A stretch of DNA of 64,000 nucleotides from Micromonospora craniellae (GCF_014764405.1 NZ_CP061725.1:3162001-3226000), one strand, 5' to 3'; positions 28,691 through 37,661 are shown, counted from the first letter of the stretch. The notes: generated from the sequence alone by a model not told the origin. Program-made: numbers and translations.

Positions 28691-28775
28691 ACCGACGATC
28701 TCGCGGACCCGGCCGGTCAGGTCAGCGAGCCGGTCAGCCGGGAGTCCTGTCATACTGGCGCAGCGCGGCGGCTGA
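27691..28775 (+). pseudogene. IS1380 family transposase, frameshifted and truncated
   Basis: The N-terminal part (27691 on) reads GWAQRLVVDSGGKGLVGHAGAVLLRRCADRTGL-type sequence and WWDRGTVLVSLAVTIVLGATSMSDIG, ending around LKRIGKARAK. A single base is missing near 28044 (AAGTCCGC where AAGGTCCGC is expected). The other frame then resumes with VWALLARRPQGFPWLTVAGKLLTGWVVIDLDATLITAHS, carrying the DDE Asp in VIDLD. The C-terminal third, with the last catalytic acid, is replaced by unrelated sequence after KNLTEL. The protein cannot be active. Confidence 0.82.
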
Positions 28776-28795
28776 CCCTCGATCATCTTCCACAC
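28669..28795 (-). pseudogene. Possible N-terminal fragment of a second transposase
   Basis: The minus strand encodes PPRCASMTGLPADRL and LADLTGRVREIVGDEWESS before running into the remains of the IS1380 gene. This resembles the start of IS5-type transposases, where a TGL...L..L..RV pattern opens the protein. No catalytic part is present. The identification is tentative. Confidence 0.35.
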
Positions 28796-29108
28796 AAAGT
28801 TGATCTATCCGGGATTCAGCCGCCGCGTCCATTCAGGACGCCGTGCGCTGCGTCACACCCACCCCCAACGGTCACGCATCGTGACATCCGCGAGCGTCAA
28901 CTTACTTTTGAATGGCCCTCCAAGTCCGCGGTTTGAACCGGTGACGACAGCGACGCGCTTGGCCTCACTCATACAAGCAGACTATGCGCGCCGCTCGTCC
29001 TGCGTCTGTAGGGCTGTGCCCTGTCGTGTGGAGAAATGGGCCATCGCTTAACTTCTTCCTCAGCCCCCTGCGGTGCGACCCTTTCGGATCCGCAAATCGT
29101 CGAACGCC
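28796..29108. other. Non-coding stretch between IS remnant and IMPase gene
   Basis: About 310 bases with falling GC content. I see no convincing gene, RNA or strong hairpin; short frames here lack ribosome sites and codon bias. It probably represents junction sequence of past insertions. Confidence 0.5.
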
Positions 29109-30044
29109 TCATTGGGATAGATCTAGGTGGCTCAGGATATCCCAGGCCAGCTCATACGTGCCGGCGGCAACAAATCTCTGCCTTCGGTTCATCGCTCGCG
29201 CGATATCGGGCAATGACTGCAAGTTGTAGTCCAGGGAGATTGGCTCACCTGCAAGGTCGAGCACGGTGCCACCGGCCGACTCTAGGATGTAGTGCCCCGG
29301 AGCCAGGTCCCAGATAGCGAATCCTTTGGCGAACTCCAGTACACCTTCGGTGAATCCTGCGGCGATGTGGCAGAGGCTTACTGAGCCGAAGTCAACCCCG
29401 ATCCTACCTCGACGCTTGCCGTCCTCAGCCGCCTGGTCCAAGGCGCTAATCAAGCGTTCTTGGCGACTCAGGGGAAGAAGGCGTTCGCCTGGGCGCATGA
29501 GGAAGTTTGTGAGTAGCGACTCTGGCAGACTCTTCCGGGCTGGCTGGCTCAGCCTGTAAAAACCTCCGTCTGCGGTGTACGCGTAAGCGTAGTCCCTGCC
29601 GTCGTCGTGCCGAGCCGCGACGTAGAGCCGGACGTGGTGATAGATATCGCCGACTACTGACACAATCGGCCGCGCCAGTGAGCGCGAGTAGATCATCACA
29701 TGCGTATATCCAAGAAGTCCACGTACGGCCAACTCACTGGTGTCGAGTGGGTCGACAAGGACGCACAGGTCCGGATCCCTCTCGTTGCCGACTACCTGTG
29801 GATCTGCCTCCTCGGATGCATACACGAACGAGTCGATGTGATGGGCCATCAACTCGCGATACCTATCATGCATCCACATGTCATGAACTGAAAGGAAATT
29901 GTCAGAGTGGCGTACATTATCGCTCTCTCCGGCATTTCCGGAAAAGGCGGCCTCCATCAGCTTGGGGCGAATCTCAAGGATGAGAGTTTCCACTACATCC
30001 GCTGCGCTCTTGGCAAGCTCAGGCAGGTGGGCTGCGTTACTCAC
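29109..30044 (-). CDS. Inositol monophosphatase family protein
   Basis: 311-residue Mg-dependent phosphatase of the IMPase/FBPase/CysQ superfamily. Metal-site motifs: EEAD (Glu78-Glu79), DPLDTSE (Asp98, Asp101) and WDLAPGHYILESAGG, equivalent to the family WDxAAG. Substrates in the superfamily include inositol phosphate, 3'-phosphoadenosine 5'-phosphate and sugar bisphosphates; none can be assigned here. GTG start, 17 bases after the stop of the HTH/PRT-like gene, so the two form an operon. Base composition is clearly lower in GC than neighbours and codon choice is less biased, pointing to horizontal transfer. Confidence 0.85.
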   Translation of the reverse strand: MSNAAHLPELAKSAADVVETLILEIRPKLMEAAFSGNAGESDNVRHSDNFLSVHDMWMHDRYRELMAHHIDSFVYASEEADPQVVGNERDPDLCVLVDPLDTSELAVRGLLGYTHVMIYSRSLARPIVSVVGDIYHHVRLYVAARHDDGRDYAYAYTADGGFYRLSQPARKSLPESLLTNFLMRPGERLLPLSRQERLISALDQAAEDGKRRGRIGVDFGSVSLCHIAAGFTEGVLEFAKGFAIWDLAPGHYILESAGGTVLDLAGEPISLDYNLQSLPDIARAMNRRQRFVAAGTYELAWDILSHLDLSQ

Positions 30045-30061
30045 GACACCTCCGACGATGG

Positions 30062-31189
30062 TCAGCGTAGTTCGAGGGGTGGCTCAATGCCGGGTGGGCT
30101 CATCGTTGCGGCTATGAACACAGCTGAAAAGTCGGCCGCCCGCATGATCTGTGCGCCCGTTAGGTCGTCGAAGCTCGTCACTTCCAGGTCCGCGCCTTTG
30201 GTCATTGCACCGAACACGGCAAAGTAAAGCAGGGCGCCCGGGTGCCTTCGCCGAATTTCGCTGGCGATGAATCCGACCACGTCCGCATGCTTAACTTCGA
30301 AGTCGCAGATGAGAATCGTAGGTGCTTCACCGGCCTCCGGATACGAAGAAGTTGGGTCAAGGGTAATGCTGTCGCGTACCTTGTTGCAACGAAGGTAACC
30401 TATAGGGCAGCGGGAAAACTGGGCGGAAGCAAGGAAGGTGGCCATCACCAGGCCTGCCTCGTTGACACCAAAGCAGATATCCACCTCAAGGCGTCTTCCC
30501 AGGTTCTTTATTTGCCTTATAAGCCTCTCGATCCCGAAACCGAAAGTGCTCCAGTCGAGATCTAGCAGGTTTCCGGGATGGGGGTTCGGTAACGAGAAGA
30601 CACAGATCTCAGGGTTTCCGTAGTCGACGGTAGGGGCGACGAGGTTGAAGTCGGGGCCAACGCTCTGACTTGGACTGTCAGTCTGCCGGATAGGGTGGAA
30701 GGCTGGACCGATGTTTGAATTCGGAGATCCCTTCTCTTTCGCCGAGAAGCTCTTTAGTGAAAGCTGATCCTCTGGAGGGAGTCGTTCGTATGCCTCCGAG
30801 ATCAGATCGCTGGGCGAGATCTTCTCGACAGCCACCCCGAGCGGTCCCCGGCCATATGCTTCGGCGAGGACTAGAAGACTGGAGAAGGTCGGCGGCGAGC
30901 CCGCCCCCCGGCTGCGTGCCCAGGTTTCCCACGCATTGATGGTTGTTCCGCCGAGGGTTGTCTGATAACCGGTCATCTCGTTATAGCGAAGTGCCGCCTG
31001 GTCCTGGGACAGCCCGGCCGCATAGCGGTACGCCTGAATGCTAGGAATCTCTGGATGTCGACTCATCAACTCGGCAGCTACCGTCTTCACGGATGCCGTT
31101 TCCTGCCACAGCTGCTTGCCAAGGCGGGCCAACTCGCGACCGCGCGACTGAGGGCTGACGGCTTGACCAGTAGATGTAGAAGTGCCCAT
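30062..31189 (-). CDS. XRE-like HTH protein with phosphoribosyltransferase-like C-terminal domain
   Basis: 375-residue protein. Residues about 40-125 look like an XRE-type helix-turn-helix: IQAYRYAAGLSQDQAALRYNEM, TTINAWETWARSRG and FSSLLVLAEAYGRGPL. Residues about 200-375 show an alpha/beta domain with LEVDICFGVNEAGLVMATFLASAQF, IGYLRCNKVRDS and PTILICDFEVKHADVVGFIASEI, which resembles the core of type I phosphoribosyltransferases, although the acidic PRPP loop is only partly conserved. I infer a regulator whose C-terminal domain binds a nucleotide or PRPP-like ligand. ATG with GGGAG upstream. GC is low for this genome, as in the downstream IMPase gene. Confidence 0.7.
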   Translation of the reverse strand: MGTSTSTGQAVSPQSRGRELARLGKQLWQETASVKTVAAELMSRHPEIPSIQAYRYAAGLSQDQAALRYNEMTGYQTTLGGTTINAWETWARSRGAGSPPTFSSLLVLAEAYGRGPLGVAVEKISPSDLISEAYERLPPEDQLSLKSFSAKEKGSPNSNIGPAFHPIRQTDSPSQSVGPDFNLVAPTVDYGNPEICVFSLPNPHPGNLLDLDWSTFGFGIERLIRQIKNLGRRLEVDICFGVNEAGLVMATFLASAQFSRCPIGYLRCNKVRDSITLDPTSSYPEAGEAPTILICDFEVKHADVVGFIASEIRRRHPGALLYFAVFGAMTKGADLEVTSFDDLTGAQIMRAADFSAVFIAATMSPPGIEPPLELR

Positions 31190-31511
31190 GTTGCTCCCTC
31201 CTGGCAGGTGCGGGGCGCTAGCGATGGACGACGATCCAACGCACCATACCCATCCGGATGGGCAAGACGGGCGCGCTGACGCGTTTGTGCTGTTCAGCGT
31301 TGCCCACAGACCAGTCCGGCTATGGCCACCGAAACAGGTGTGTCGCGCATCCACGAGCTGAAACCCTGTCCTCCACGCCGTCAGGGGCGATGCGGTTGAC
31401 GGATAGCAGCTCCAGCGGGCAGGGCTGCGTGAAGGGCGGATGCGATGGACGAGAGGGGTGGGCTGACCGGCAGCCGACCGTCCTGGATGCGCTGTGTTCA
31501 AGGGCGGCAAG
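31190..31511. promoter_or_regulatory. Divergent intergenic region with palindromic operator candidate
   Basis: About 320 bases between the HTH gene (minus) and the globin-reductase gene (plus). It contains the 14-bp perfect palindrome CCCATCCGGATGGG at 31249-31262, 60 bases upstream of the HTH start, a plausible autoregulatory site. No gene is visible in the rest. Confidence 0.4.
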
Positions 31512-32723
31512 ATGCCTGACCTTGAGCCACTACAGGCTTCTGCACCCGAAACGCATCATCGTGCGGCCGACTACTTCTGGTCTCACCTTGAGGACCGAAG
31601 CGTGCGCTTTCTTCCGTCGGGCTTGGCGCCGATGTTCTTCTCGACGTTTTCGCAGCTTGTCGCTGGGACGGGCGATCCGTCGGGGAGGCGGGCGGCGCTT
31701 GCGGTACTGGGTCGAATGTATCGACGGTTTGGTCTTCAGCCGTACCACGAAACCTGTGTCGCAGCGGCGATGGTGGATACGGTGCGTCGGTTCGCAGATG
31801 ACAGGTGGGACGCAGCTCTGGCCGTCGCGTGGGATCGAGGTTGTCGGCGAGCGTTGCGGTTGGCGGAGCGGGCGGCGGACATGGTGGGGGATGGGCCTCA
31901 GGTCGCGGTCGGTGAGGTTGAGGCCCGGGTCTCATGGTCCGACGGTGTGGCGGTGTTGACGGTGCGGCCGATGCGGCGGTTGCGGTATCTGCCTGGTCAG
32001 GCGTTGCCGGTGTGTACGCCTCGCGTGCCGGGGGTGTGGCGGTGGTTGTCGCCAGCAAATGCTCCTCGCCCGGATGGAACGGTGGAGTTCCACGTCCGGT
32101 CGGTGGCGGATGGCGCGGTGTCGCCGGTGCTGGTGGATCAGGTTGCGCAGGGGGAACTGCTGTGGTTGGGGCCGGCATGCGACCTCGGGCTGTCGCTGGC
32201 GGATTCAGCGGGAGCTGATCTGCTGTTGGTGGCTGGAGGGACAGGGCTTGCTCCGTTGCGGGCGTTGGTGGAGCAGGTGGCGGCAGCACCGACCGGGCAG
32301 CGGGTGACCTTGGTGGTCGGATCACGCACTCTGCTCGACCTGTACGACGCGGTGGCGTTGGACAAGCTCGCGTCCGCGCATCGCGACTGGTTGACCGTGG
32401 TGTTGGCATTCTCCGACGATCGTGACGTCGAGCCTGCCGCGCAGGGCGACGTGTTGAGCGTGGCGGTGTATCACTACCGGAGCGGCCAGGCGGTCTATGT
32501 CTGCGGCCCACCGCAGATGATCAAAGCTGCCCGGCAGCGGCTGCTGCTGACCGGGGTCGCCGGTGACCGTCTGCACCTGGCTACCACCTTCGATCGCGCC
32601 CTCGATTCGGCGGTGTGGGTGAGCCGTCAGCGGGCCGCGTCGCGCGGGCCGCTGGCTGCCCGGGACGACGACGCGGAAGGCGATGGTGTTCAAGGATCTT
32701 CGGGGGAGCTGTCATGCGATTGA
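31512..32723 (+). CDS. Globin-FAD/NAD reductase fusion (flavohemoprotein-like), proximal His missing
   Basis: 403-residue protein. Residues 15-125 fit a globin of flavohemoglobin type (RSVRFLPSGLAPMFFSTFSQLVAG, RRAALAVLGRMYRRFGLQPYHETC). About 135-240 form an FAD-binding barrel (VRPMRRLRYLPGQALPVCTP) and about 240-360 an NAD(P)-binding ferredoxin-reductase domain (LLLVAGGTGLAPLRALV, VYVCGPPQMIKAAR). Family members detoxify NO with electrons from NAD(P)H. In relatives the proximal heme ligand lies in a GRxHRRFG motif; here Tyr70 sits at that place. The ATG at 31512 is chosen over a GTG 18 bases upstream. The C-terminus has an extra acidic tail. It overlaps the GNAT gene start. Confidence 0.82.
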   Translation: MPDLEPLQASAPETHHRAADYFWSHLEDRSVRFLPSGLAPMFFSTFSQLVAGTGDPSGRRAALAVLGRMYRRFGLQPYHETCVAAAMVDTVRRFADDRWDAALAVAWDRGCRRALRLAERAADMVGDGPQVAVGEVEARVSWSDGVAVLTVRPMRRLRYLPGQALPVCTPRVPGVWRWLSPANAPRPDGTVEFHVRSVADGAVSPVLVDQVAQGELLWLGPACDLGLSLADSAGADLLLVAGGTGLAPLRALVEQVAAAPTGQRVTLVVGSRTLLDLYDAVALDKLASAHRDWLTVVLAFSDDRDVEPAAQGDVLSVAVYHYRSGQAVYVCGPPQMIKAARQRLLLTGVAGDRLHLATTFDRALDSAVWVSRQRAASRGPLAARDDDAEGDGVQGSSGELSCD

Positions 32724-33427
32724 TGAACTCTGGTGTCCGTCGCGCGACGGACGACGATTTTGAGGGATTGTCGGCGCTTGTGGGCGACGCGCTGTTGACC
32801 AGCCGGTTGAGTGCCTGGCTGGTGTCCGATCCGATCGAACGGCCGAGGGTCGTGCGGCGGTACGCGCAGCTTGTCGTGGCGCAGGGGTTGGCCCACGGCA
32901 TGGTCGAGACGACCGATGACCTTGCTGGAGTGGCGGTGTGGTACTCGCGGCCCGCGCCACCGCCGCCGTCGGCGGCGTGGATGTATGACCTCCATCGGAT
33001 GCTCGGCGTGCACGCTGCCCGGTTCGGTCTGCTGCACGCGTACGTCGACGCGGTGCACCCGTACACCGCGCATCACTACCTGGCGCACCTGGCGGTGACT
33101 CCCGGCCGGCGGCAGACGGGTGTGGGTGCGGCGTTGCTGGCCCGCCACCACCGCCTGCTCGACGCGGAGCAGTTGCCGTCGTATGCGGAGGTGAGTACCG
33201 ACCGCCCTCGGGAGGGGCTGCTCGCCGGGCTGGGCTACGAGCCGCGATCACCGATTCTGCTTCAGCCGGGTGGTCCGGTGCTGTGGCGGATGTGGCGGCA
33301 ACCCGTGCGCCCTGGACAGCCGGACGAGGCGGGCGGAGATGGGTTGCCGCGACGGGTCCGTGTCCAGCGCACCGCGATGCCGTTTCGCGGCGCGGTGAGG
33401 CTGGCGGCATCACCGCGTTCCCCGTGA
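32714..33427 (+). CDS. GNAT family N-acetyltransferase
   Basis: 237-residue protein. The GNAT core includes VRRATDDDFEGLSALVGDAL at the N-terminus, the acetyl-CoA pyrophosphate loop LAVTPGRRQTGVGAALL (about residue 140), and YAEVSTDRPREGLLAGLGYE with the C-terminal strand. A basic Pro/Arg-rich tail of about 40 residues follows the domain. The acceptor is unknown. ATG at 32714 overlaps the end of the globin-reductase gene and has GGGGGAG upstream, so both are expressed together. Confidence 0.87.
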   Translation: MRLMNSGVRRATDDDFEGLSALVGDALLTSRLSAWLVSDPIERPRVVRRYAQLVVAQGLAHGMVETTDDLAGVAVWYSRPAPPPPSAAWMYDLHRMLGVHAARFGLLHAYVDAVHPYTAHHYLAHLAVTPGRRQTGVGAALLARHHRLLDAEQLPSYAEVSTDRPREGLLAGLGYEPRSPILLQPGGPVLWRMWRQPVRPGQPDEAGGDGLPRRVRVQRTAMPFRGAVRLAASPRSP

Positions 33428-33528
33428 TCCACGTGTTCTGACATCACCTTGTTCACCTGCTGGCGCGTCGTCTGTTCGCCCAGCGGGGCAGTGCGTCGTA
33501 CCCAATTTTCGACAGGAGGGTTCTGCTC

Positions 33529-33912
33529 ATGCTGACCATGACCAGCCGTCCCGCTGCCATGTCCGCCCGGCGACGGCGGCCTGTCAGGTGGCGGGCCATG
33601 CGCCTTGGCGTTTCGAGTGCCGCCGGTGCCGTCCCGGAGACGGGAGGCGGCACCTCGACGGAGTGCCTGTGGGGTTACGCGATCCGTCGTGAGTGGCCCG
33701 GCGGCGAGCATGACCTGTTCGGGTTCACGGCCGACAAGGACACCGCGCAGCGGAACCTTGCCCGCGACAAGAGCTACTGGCATCACGGCCCGGTGCGGCC
33801 AGCGGCGGTGTCCGTCGTGCCGGCCACCGCCGCCGACGTGGAGCGGCATTCGGTGGACGGCTGCCGCAGCTCGTGGTGCCCGAACCAGCCGGGGCGGGGG
33901 GAGTCGCGGTGA
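33529..33912 (+). CDS. Small hypothetical protein with conserved Trp/Tyr/Cys core
   Basis: 127-residue protein. After a basic N-terminus (SARRRRPVRWRAMRLG) comes a compact region WGYAIRREWPGGEHDLFGFTADKDTAQRNLARDKSYWHHGPVRP-type (about residues 48-92), then SVVPATAADVERHSVDGC and a final Cys pair (GCRSSWC). Similar short proteins occur in other actinobacterial accessory regions; the function is unknown. AGGAGG lies ten bases before the ATG. The TGA overlaps the GTG of the permease gene, indicating coupled translation. Confidence 0.65.
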   Translation: MLTMTSRPAAMSARRRRPVRWRAMRLGVSSAAGAVPETGGGTSTECLWGYAIRREWPGGEHDLFGFTADKDTAQRNLARDKSYWHHGPVRPAAVSVVPATAADVERHSVDGCRSSWCPNQPGRGESR

Positions 33913-35365
33913 CGGCGCAGGTGCAGGTGGCGCTTGCGCGTCGGACGCTGACACCGGTCGGGTTGTGGGTGTTCGGGGCGGCGGCGTCGGCCCGATGGTG
34001 GTCCTCGCCGGCGGTATCCCCGCGATCTACGCGACTACGGGTGTGATCGCGGTGCCGTTGACGTTTGTGCTGGTGGCGTGCGTGGTGGCGTTGCTGGCGG
34101 TGGGGTACACGGCGATGGCCCGTCAGGTCGGGCATCCCGCCGCCTACTACGGCATCCTCGCTCAAGGGCTCGGCCGGGGTTGGGGTGTGGCCGGCGGCGT
34201 GGTGGCTCTGCTGGCCTACAACGCGATCCAGATCAGCCTGTACGGCCTGCTCGGGGCGACCCTCGCCGCCCAGTTGGGCGGGGCCTGGTGGGTGTGGGCG
34301 GGTATCGCCGTGGCCCTGGTCGGGGTGCTGGGAGTACGGGCGATCGTGCTGTCGACCCGGGCCCTGGCGGTGGTGTTGGCGGTGTCGCTGCTGATCGTCG
34401 CAGTGTTCGTGGTGGCAGGTGTGGGACGGCCAGCAGATGGTGGCATGTCGTGGGCGGGCTTCGACGCCTCCGGGCTGATGGTCGGCGGTGTGGGCGGGGC
34501 GGTCGCGTTCTGCGTGGCGGCGTTCACCGGTATCGACGCGCCCGGCTCCTTTGTCGAGGAGGCCGTCGATCGGCGTGCGGTCGGCCGGGCCACGATCGTC
34601 GGGGTGCTCGTACTGGGTGGGGTGTATGCCGTCGCCGCGTGGGCGATGGGGGTGGCGGTCGGTCCGTACGCCGTCGCCGAGCTGGCCGCCCAGCCGGACA
34701 GTGACCTGACATCGGTGATCCTCGGACGGCTCGGTAGCGGGTGGGTGGCCGTGGCGGGCGTGGTGTTGATCTTCGCGATCGTCACGTCGAAGCTGTCGTT
34801 CCACTCGGTCATCGCACGCTACGTGTTCGCCATGGCCCGGGAAGGAGTGCTGCCCACCGGCCTCGCGGGCGCGGACAGCGGCACGCGGGTTACCGCACCG
34901 CGTGGCGGTTCGGCGGCGCAGACGGTCGTCGCCTCGGTGGTGGTGGCGGGGTTCGCGGTGGCCGGGGCCGACCCGGTCACGCAGGTGTTCACCTGGCTGT
35001 CGAGCCTGGGCGCGCTGGGTTTGCTGTGTCTGCTGCTGGCCGCGTCGCTGGCGGCGCTGGCCGCCCCGGACCGGGTCCGGGGTGAGCGGGCCGGGGTGTG
35101 GCAGTGGCGGGTCGCGCCGGTGATGGGCGTGGTCGCCGGGTCGGTGGTGCTGGTGGCGATGGTCGGCAACGTCGGGCCGCTGCTGGGTGCCGCGCCCGGG
35201 TCGCTGTTCCCGCTGCTGCTACCCGCGATCGTCGGTGCCGCAGCAGTCGTGGGTGGGATGTGGGCCGCGCATCTGCGCCAGGCCCGGCCGGACGTCTACG
35301 CCGGTATCGGGCGCGGCACACCGGTCACGAACGCCGTTCCCGACGCCATCCACGTCTCGATCTGA
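33909..35365 (+). CDS. APC family amino acid permease, apparent frameshift near N-terminus
   Basis: Permease of the amino acid-polyamine-organocation superfamily with about twelve membrane helices, expected to move an amino acid or amine across the plasma membrane. From the GTG at 33909 (GTGA overlap with the upstream gene) the frame reads TAQVQVALARRTLTPVGLW and VFGAAASA, the normal start of an APC permease, then leaves the family pattern. The next frame continues at once with PMVVLAGGIPAIYATTGVI and runs to 35365. One C is missing in the CCC at 33991-33993. Without repair, translation could begin at ATG 33995, losing the first helix start. Given the decarboxylase two genes downstream, an amino acid/amine exchanger is plausible (inference). 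Confidence 0.78.
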
Positions 35366-35379
35366 CAAAGGGGGCGACG

Positions 35380-36339
35380 ATGATGACCTACGCACGACGA
35401 CCGGCCGGACCCTACGGTCCGCCAGATCCGTTGCACCCCGGATGGCGGCCGGAGTCGACCGCCGACCTGCGGCCTCCCGCCGGGTATGAGCCGCCGCCCG
35501 GCTACGGTCCCCGCCCTTCCGGCTACCAACGCCCACCGGACCCGCCGCCGCCCGCACCCCCGCCCCCGCCCCCGCCTGTGGGCGAACCGGACGACGAGGC
35601 GGTTCGCCGAGCCAACGCGCGGTGGGCGGATCTGCGCAAGCAGGTGGTGTTCCGGTCCAAGCGCCTCAGCTCCGGGCACCTCATCGAAGCCGACCAGCGC
35701 TACGGCACACGACACGCCCTCGGCCCGCACGCCGTCATGCTGTTCTTCACCACCCCGGTGCCGACCGAGCCGCAGGGGTACCGGCTGCACACCGCGTGGC
35801 GGCTGTTCCTGTCCGCACCCGAGTCCGACGACCTGCCCCGGATGCTCGCCGACCTGACCAGGATCGCCGCGACCAACATCGCCCACACGGCCGCCACCGG
35901 CCATCGGTGGCATCCACTCGGGCCGGAACGGTCGATGGTCAACGGCGGTGACATGGCCATCGGCCCCGACGCCGCCTACGTCGGTGTCGGGGTAAGCACC
36001 CTCGACTCCGACGACGGCCGCTGGTATCAACTCGCCCGCACCCTGCGAGAGCCGTCCGCCACCGGCCACCGCCGGTCAGCCTTCGACCTCAAGGGCCGCT
36101 GCTACCTGCTGCTGACCGACGGCACCGCCATCGACATCGACCGCAACCCGCACGCACCGCTGCACTACGACGGCATCCGCAGCAGCAAACCCCTCGATGC
36201 GGACCGGCCGACCCACTGGCACAACCCGCACGCAACCCTGACCGAGCAGGGCGACCACACCACCCGCGAGGTGTGGCGGCACCTCACCGCCCTGCACCAC
36301 ACCCTCACCGGCCACCTCGACCGAGGGCCGGCAACGTGA
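35380..36339 (+). CDS. Hypothetical protein with Pro/Tyr-rich N-terminus
   Basis: 319-residue protein that I do not recognise. Residues 1-70 are Pro/Gly/Tyr-rich and end in a run of prolines. Residues about 75-319 look globular: FRSKRLSSGHLIEADQRYGT, HAVMLFFTTPVPTEPQGYRLHTAW, YVGVGVSTLDSDDGRWYQLA, GRCYLLLTDGTAIDIDRNPH. No signal peptide or membrane segment. ATG at 35380 or 35383 with AAAGGGGG upstream. The TGA overlaps the GTG of the PLP decarboxylase gene, so it is tightly linked to that enzyme. Confidence 0.65.
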   Translation: MMTYARRPAGPYGPPDPLHPGWRPESTADLRPPAGYEPPPGYGPRPSGYQRPPDPPPPAPPPPPPPVGEPDDEAVRRANARWADLRKQVVFRSKRLSSGHLIEADQRYGTRHALGPHAVMLFFTTPVPTEPQGYRLHTAWRLFLSAPESDDLPRMLADLTRIAATNIAHTAATGHRWHPLGPERSMVNGGDMAIGPDAAYVGVGVSTLDSDDGRWYQLARTLREPSATGHRRSAFDLKGRCYLLLTDGTAIDIDRNPHAPLHYDGIRSSKPLDADRPTHWHNPHATLTEQGDHTTREVWRHLTALHHTLTGHLDRGPAT

Positions 36340-37535
36340 CCCACACCCACACCTTCGACCTGGCCGTCGCCGCGGACCTCAGCCGGACACCGATCGACGT
36401 CACCGCCGTCCTCGACCACCTCATCCACACCGCCGACACCGCCGCGGCGACGAGTATCGGCTACCCGGGCGCCGTCGACCTCGACCACACCGCCGTCATG
36501 ACCCGCCTCGGCCACTGGCTGTGGAACAACATCGGCGACCCCAGCGACACCGGGGGAGTAGCACACACGCGGGTCCTGGAACAGGCCGTCATCGCCTGGG
36601 TCGCCGATCTGCTGCGCATGCCGGTCGAGGACCGGTGGGGTTATGTCACCACCGGCGGCACCGAGGGCAATCTGTCCGCTCTGCACGCCGCCTACCGGCG
36701 GTGGCCGACCGCCCGCATCTACTACTCCACCGCCGCCCACTACTCCGTACCGAAGATCGTGGACATGCTCGGCGCCTACAAGGTGGTCGTGGCGGCCCGC
36801 CCGGACGGGGAGATGTGCTACGACGACCTGGCCGCGCAGCTGCGAAAACGGCGACGCTGGCCGGCGATCGTGGTCGCCACGGCTGGCACCACGTTGACCG
36901 AAGCTGTGGACGACACCCGCCGCATCCGCGCGATCCTCACCGAGTACGGCATGGCGGGGCATCTGCACGTCGACGCCGCCCTGTCCGGCATCCCGCTCGC
37001 CCTCGACGGGCAGCTACACCTCGATGATGCCGGCGGCATCGGCTCCATAGCGATCAGCGGCCACAAGTTCCTCGGTGTCCCCACCCCCTGCGGAGTGGTG
37101 CTCATCCGCGACAGCATCCGCACACCAGCCCGGCCGCAGGTGGCCTACACCGCCGCTACCGACACCACCATCACCGGCTCCCGCTGTGGGCTGGCCGCCG
37201 CGCTGCTGTGGCACGCCATCGCCCTGCATGGCCGCGAAGGGCACTGGTGGCGGGCCGCCGAAGCCCGCAGCACCGCCGCGTACGCCGTCGAACAGATCCG
37301 CGCGACCGGCTGGGCCGCCTGGCGGTGGCCGCACGCCTTCACGGTCGTTCTACCCACCCCACCGGAATCGATCCGCCGCAAGTGGCTCCTGGCCACGGAC
37401 GGCACGGTCAGCCATCTCATCTGCATGCCCGGCATCACCCGAGGCCAGATCGACGCGCTCGCCGCCGACCTCGCCACCGCCATCACGACACCCATCCCAC
37501 GCCCCCGCACCCCCAACGTCACCACCATGCCCTGA
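36336..37535 (+). CDS. PLP-dependent (histidine-type) amino acid decarboxylase
   Basis: 399-residue group II decarboxylase, most like bacterial PLP-dependent histidine decarboxylases, which make histamine from histidine. Motifs: GYVTTGGTEGNLSAL (phosphate binding, residues 102-116), STAAHYSVPKI with the His that stacks on PLP (His135), HLHVDAALSGI with Asp213, and SIAISGHKFLGVPTPCGVV with the Schiff-base Lys244. Substrate choice is inferred from these histidine-decarboxylase-like blocks and is not certain. GTG start overlapping the stop of the hypothetical gene. Together with the APC permease it could form an amino acid uptake/amine release pair, or supply an amine building block. Confidence 0.87.
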   Translation: MTHTHTFDLAVAADLSRTPIDVTAVLDHLIHTADTAAATSIGYPGAVDLDHTAVMTRLGHWLWNNIGDPSDTGGVAHTRVLEQAVIAWVADLLRMPVEDRWGYVTTGGTEGNLSALHAAYRRWPTARIYYSTAAHYSVPKIVDMLGAYKVVVAARPDGEMCYDDLAAQLRKRRRWPAIVVATAGTTLTEAVDDTRRIRAILTEYGMAGHLHVDAALSGIPLALDGQLHLDDAGGIGSIAISGHKFLGVPTPCGVVLIRDSIRTPARPQVAYTAATDTTITGSRCGLAAALLWHAIALHGREGHWWRAAEARSTAAYAVEQIRATGWAAWRWPHAFTVVLPTPPESIRRKWLLATDGTVSHLICMPGITRGQIDALAADLATAITTPIPRPRTPNVTTMP

Positions 37536-37661
37536 CCACCGGACCGACGCTCACGGAGGCGAGGCGACATTCCATGGCGACCGGCTACGTCCATTACGCC
37601 CGCCGTCGGCCCTGGCCTGAACTGGCCGCATCGCTGACATCCCGCATCGAAGGGGATCCCG

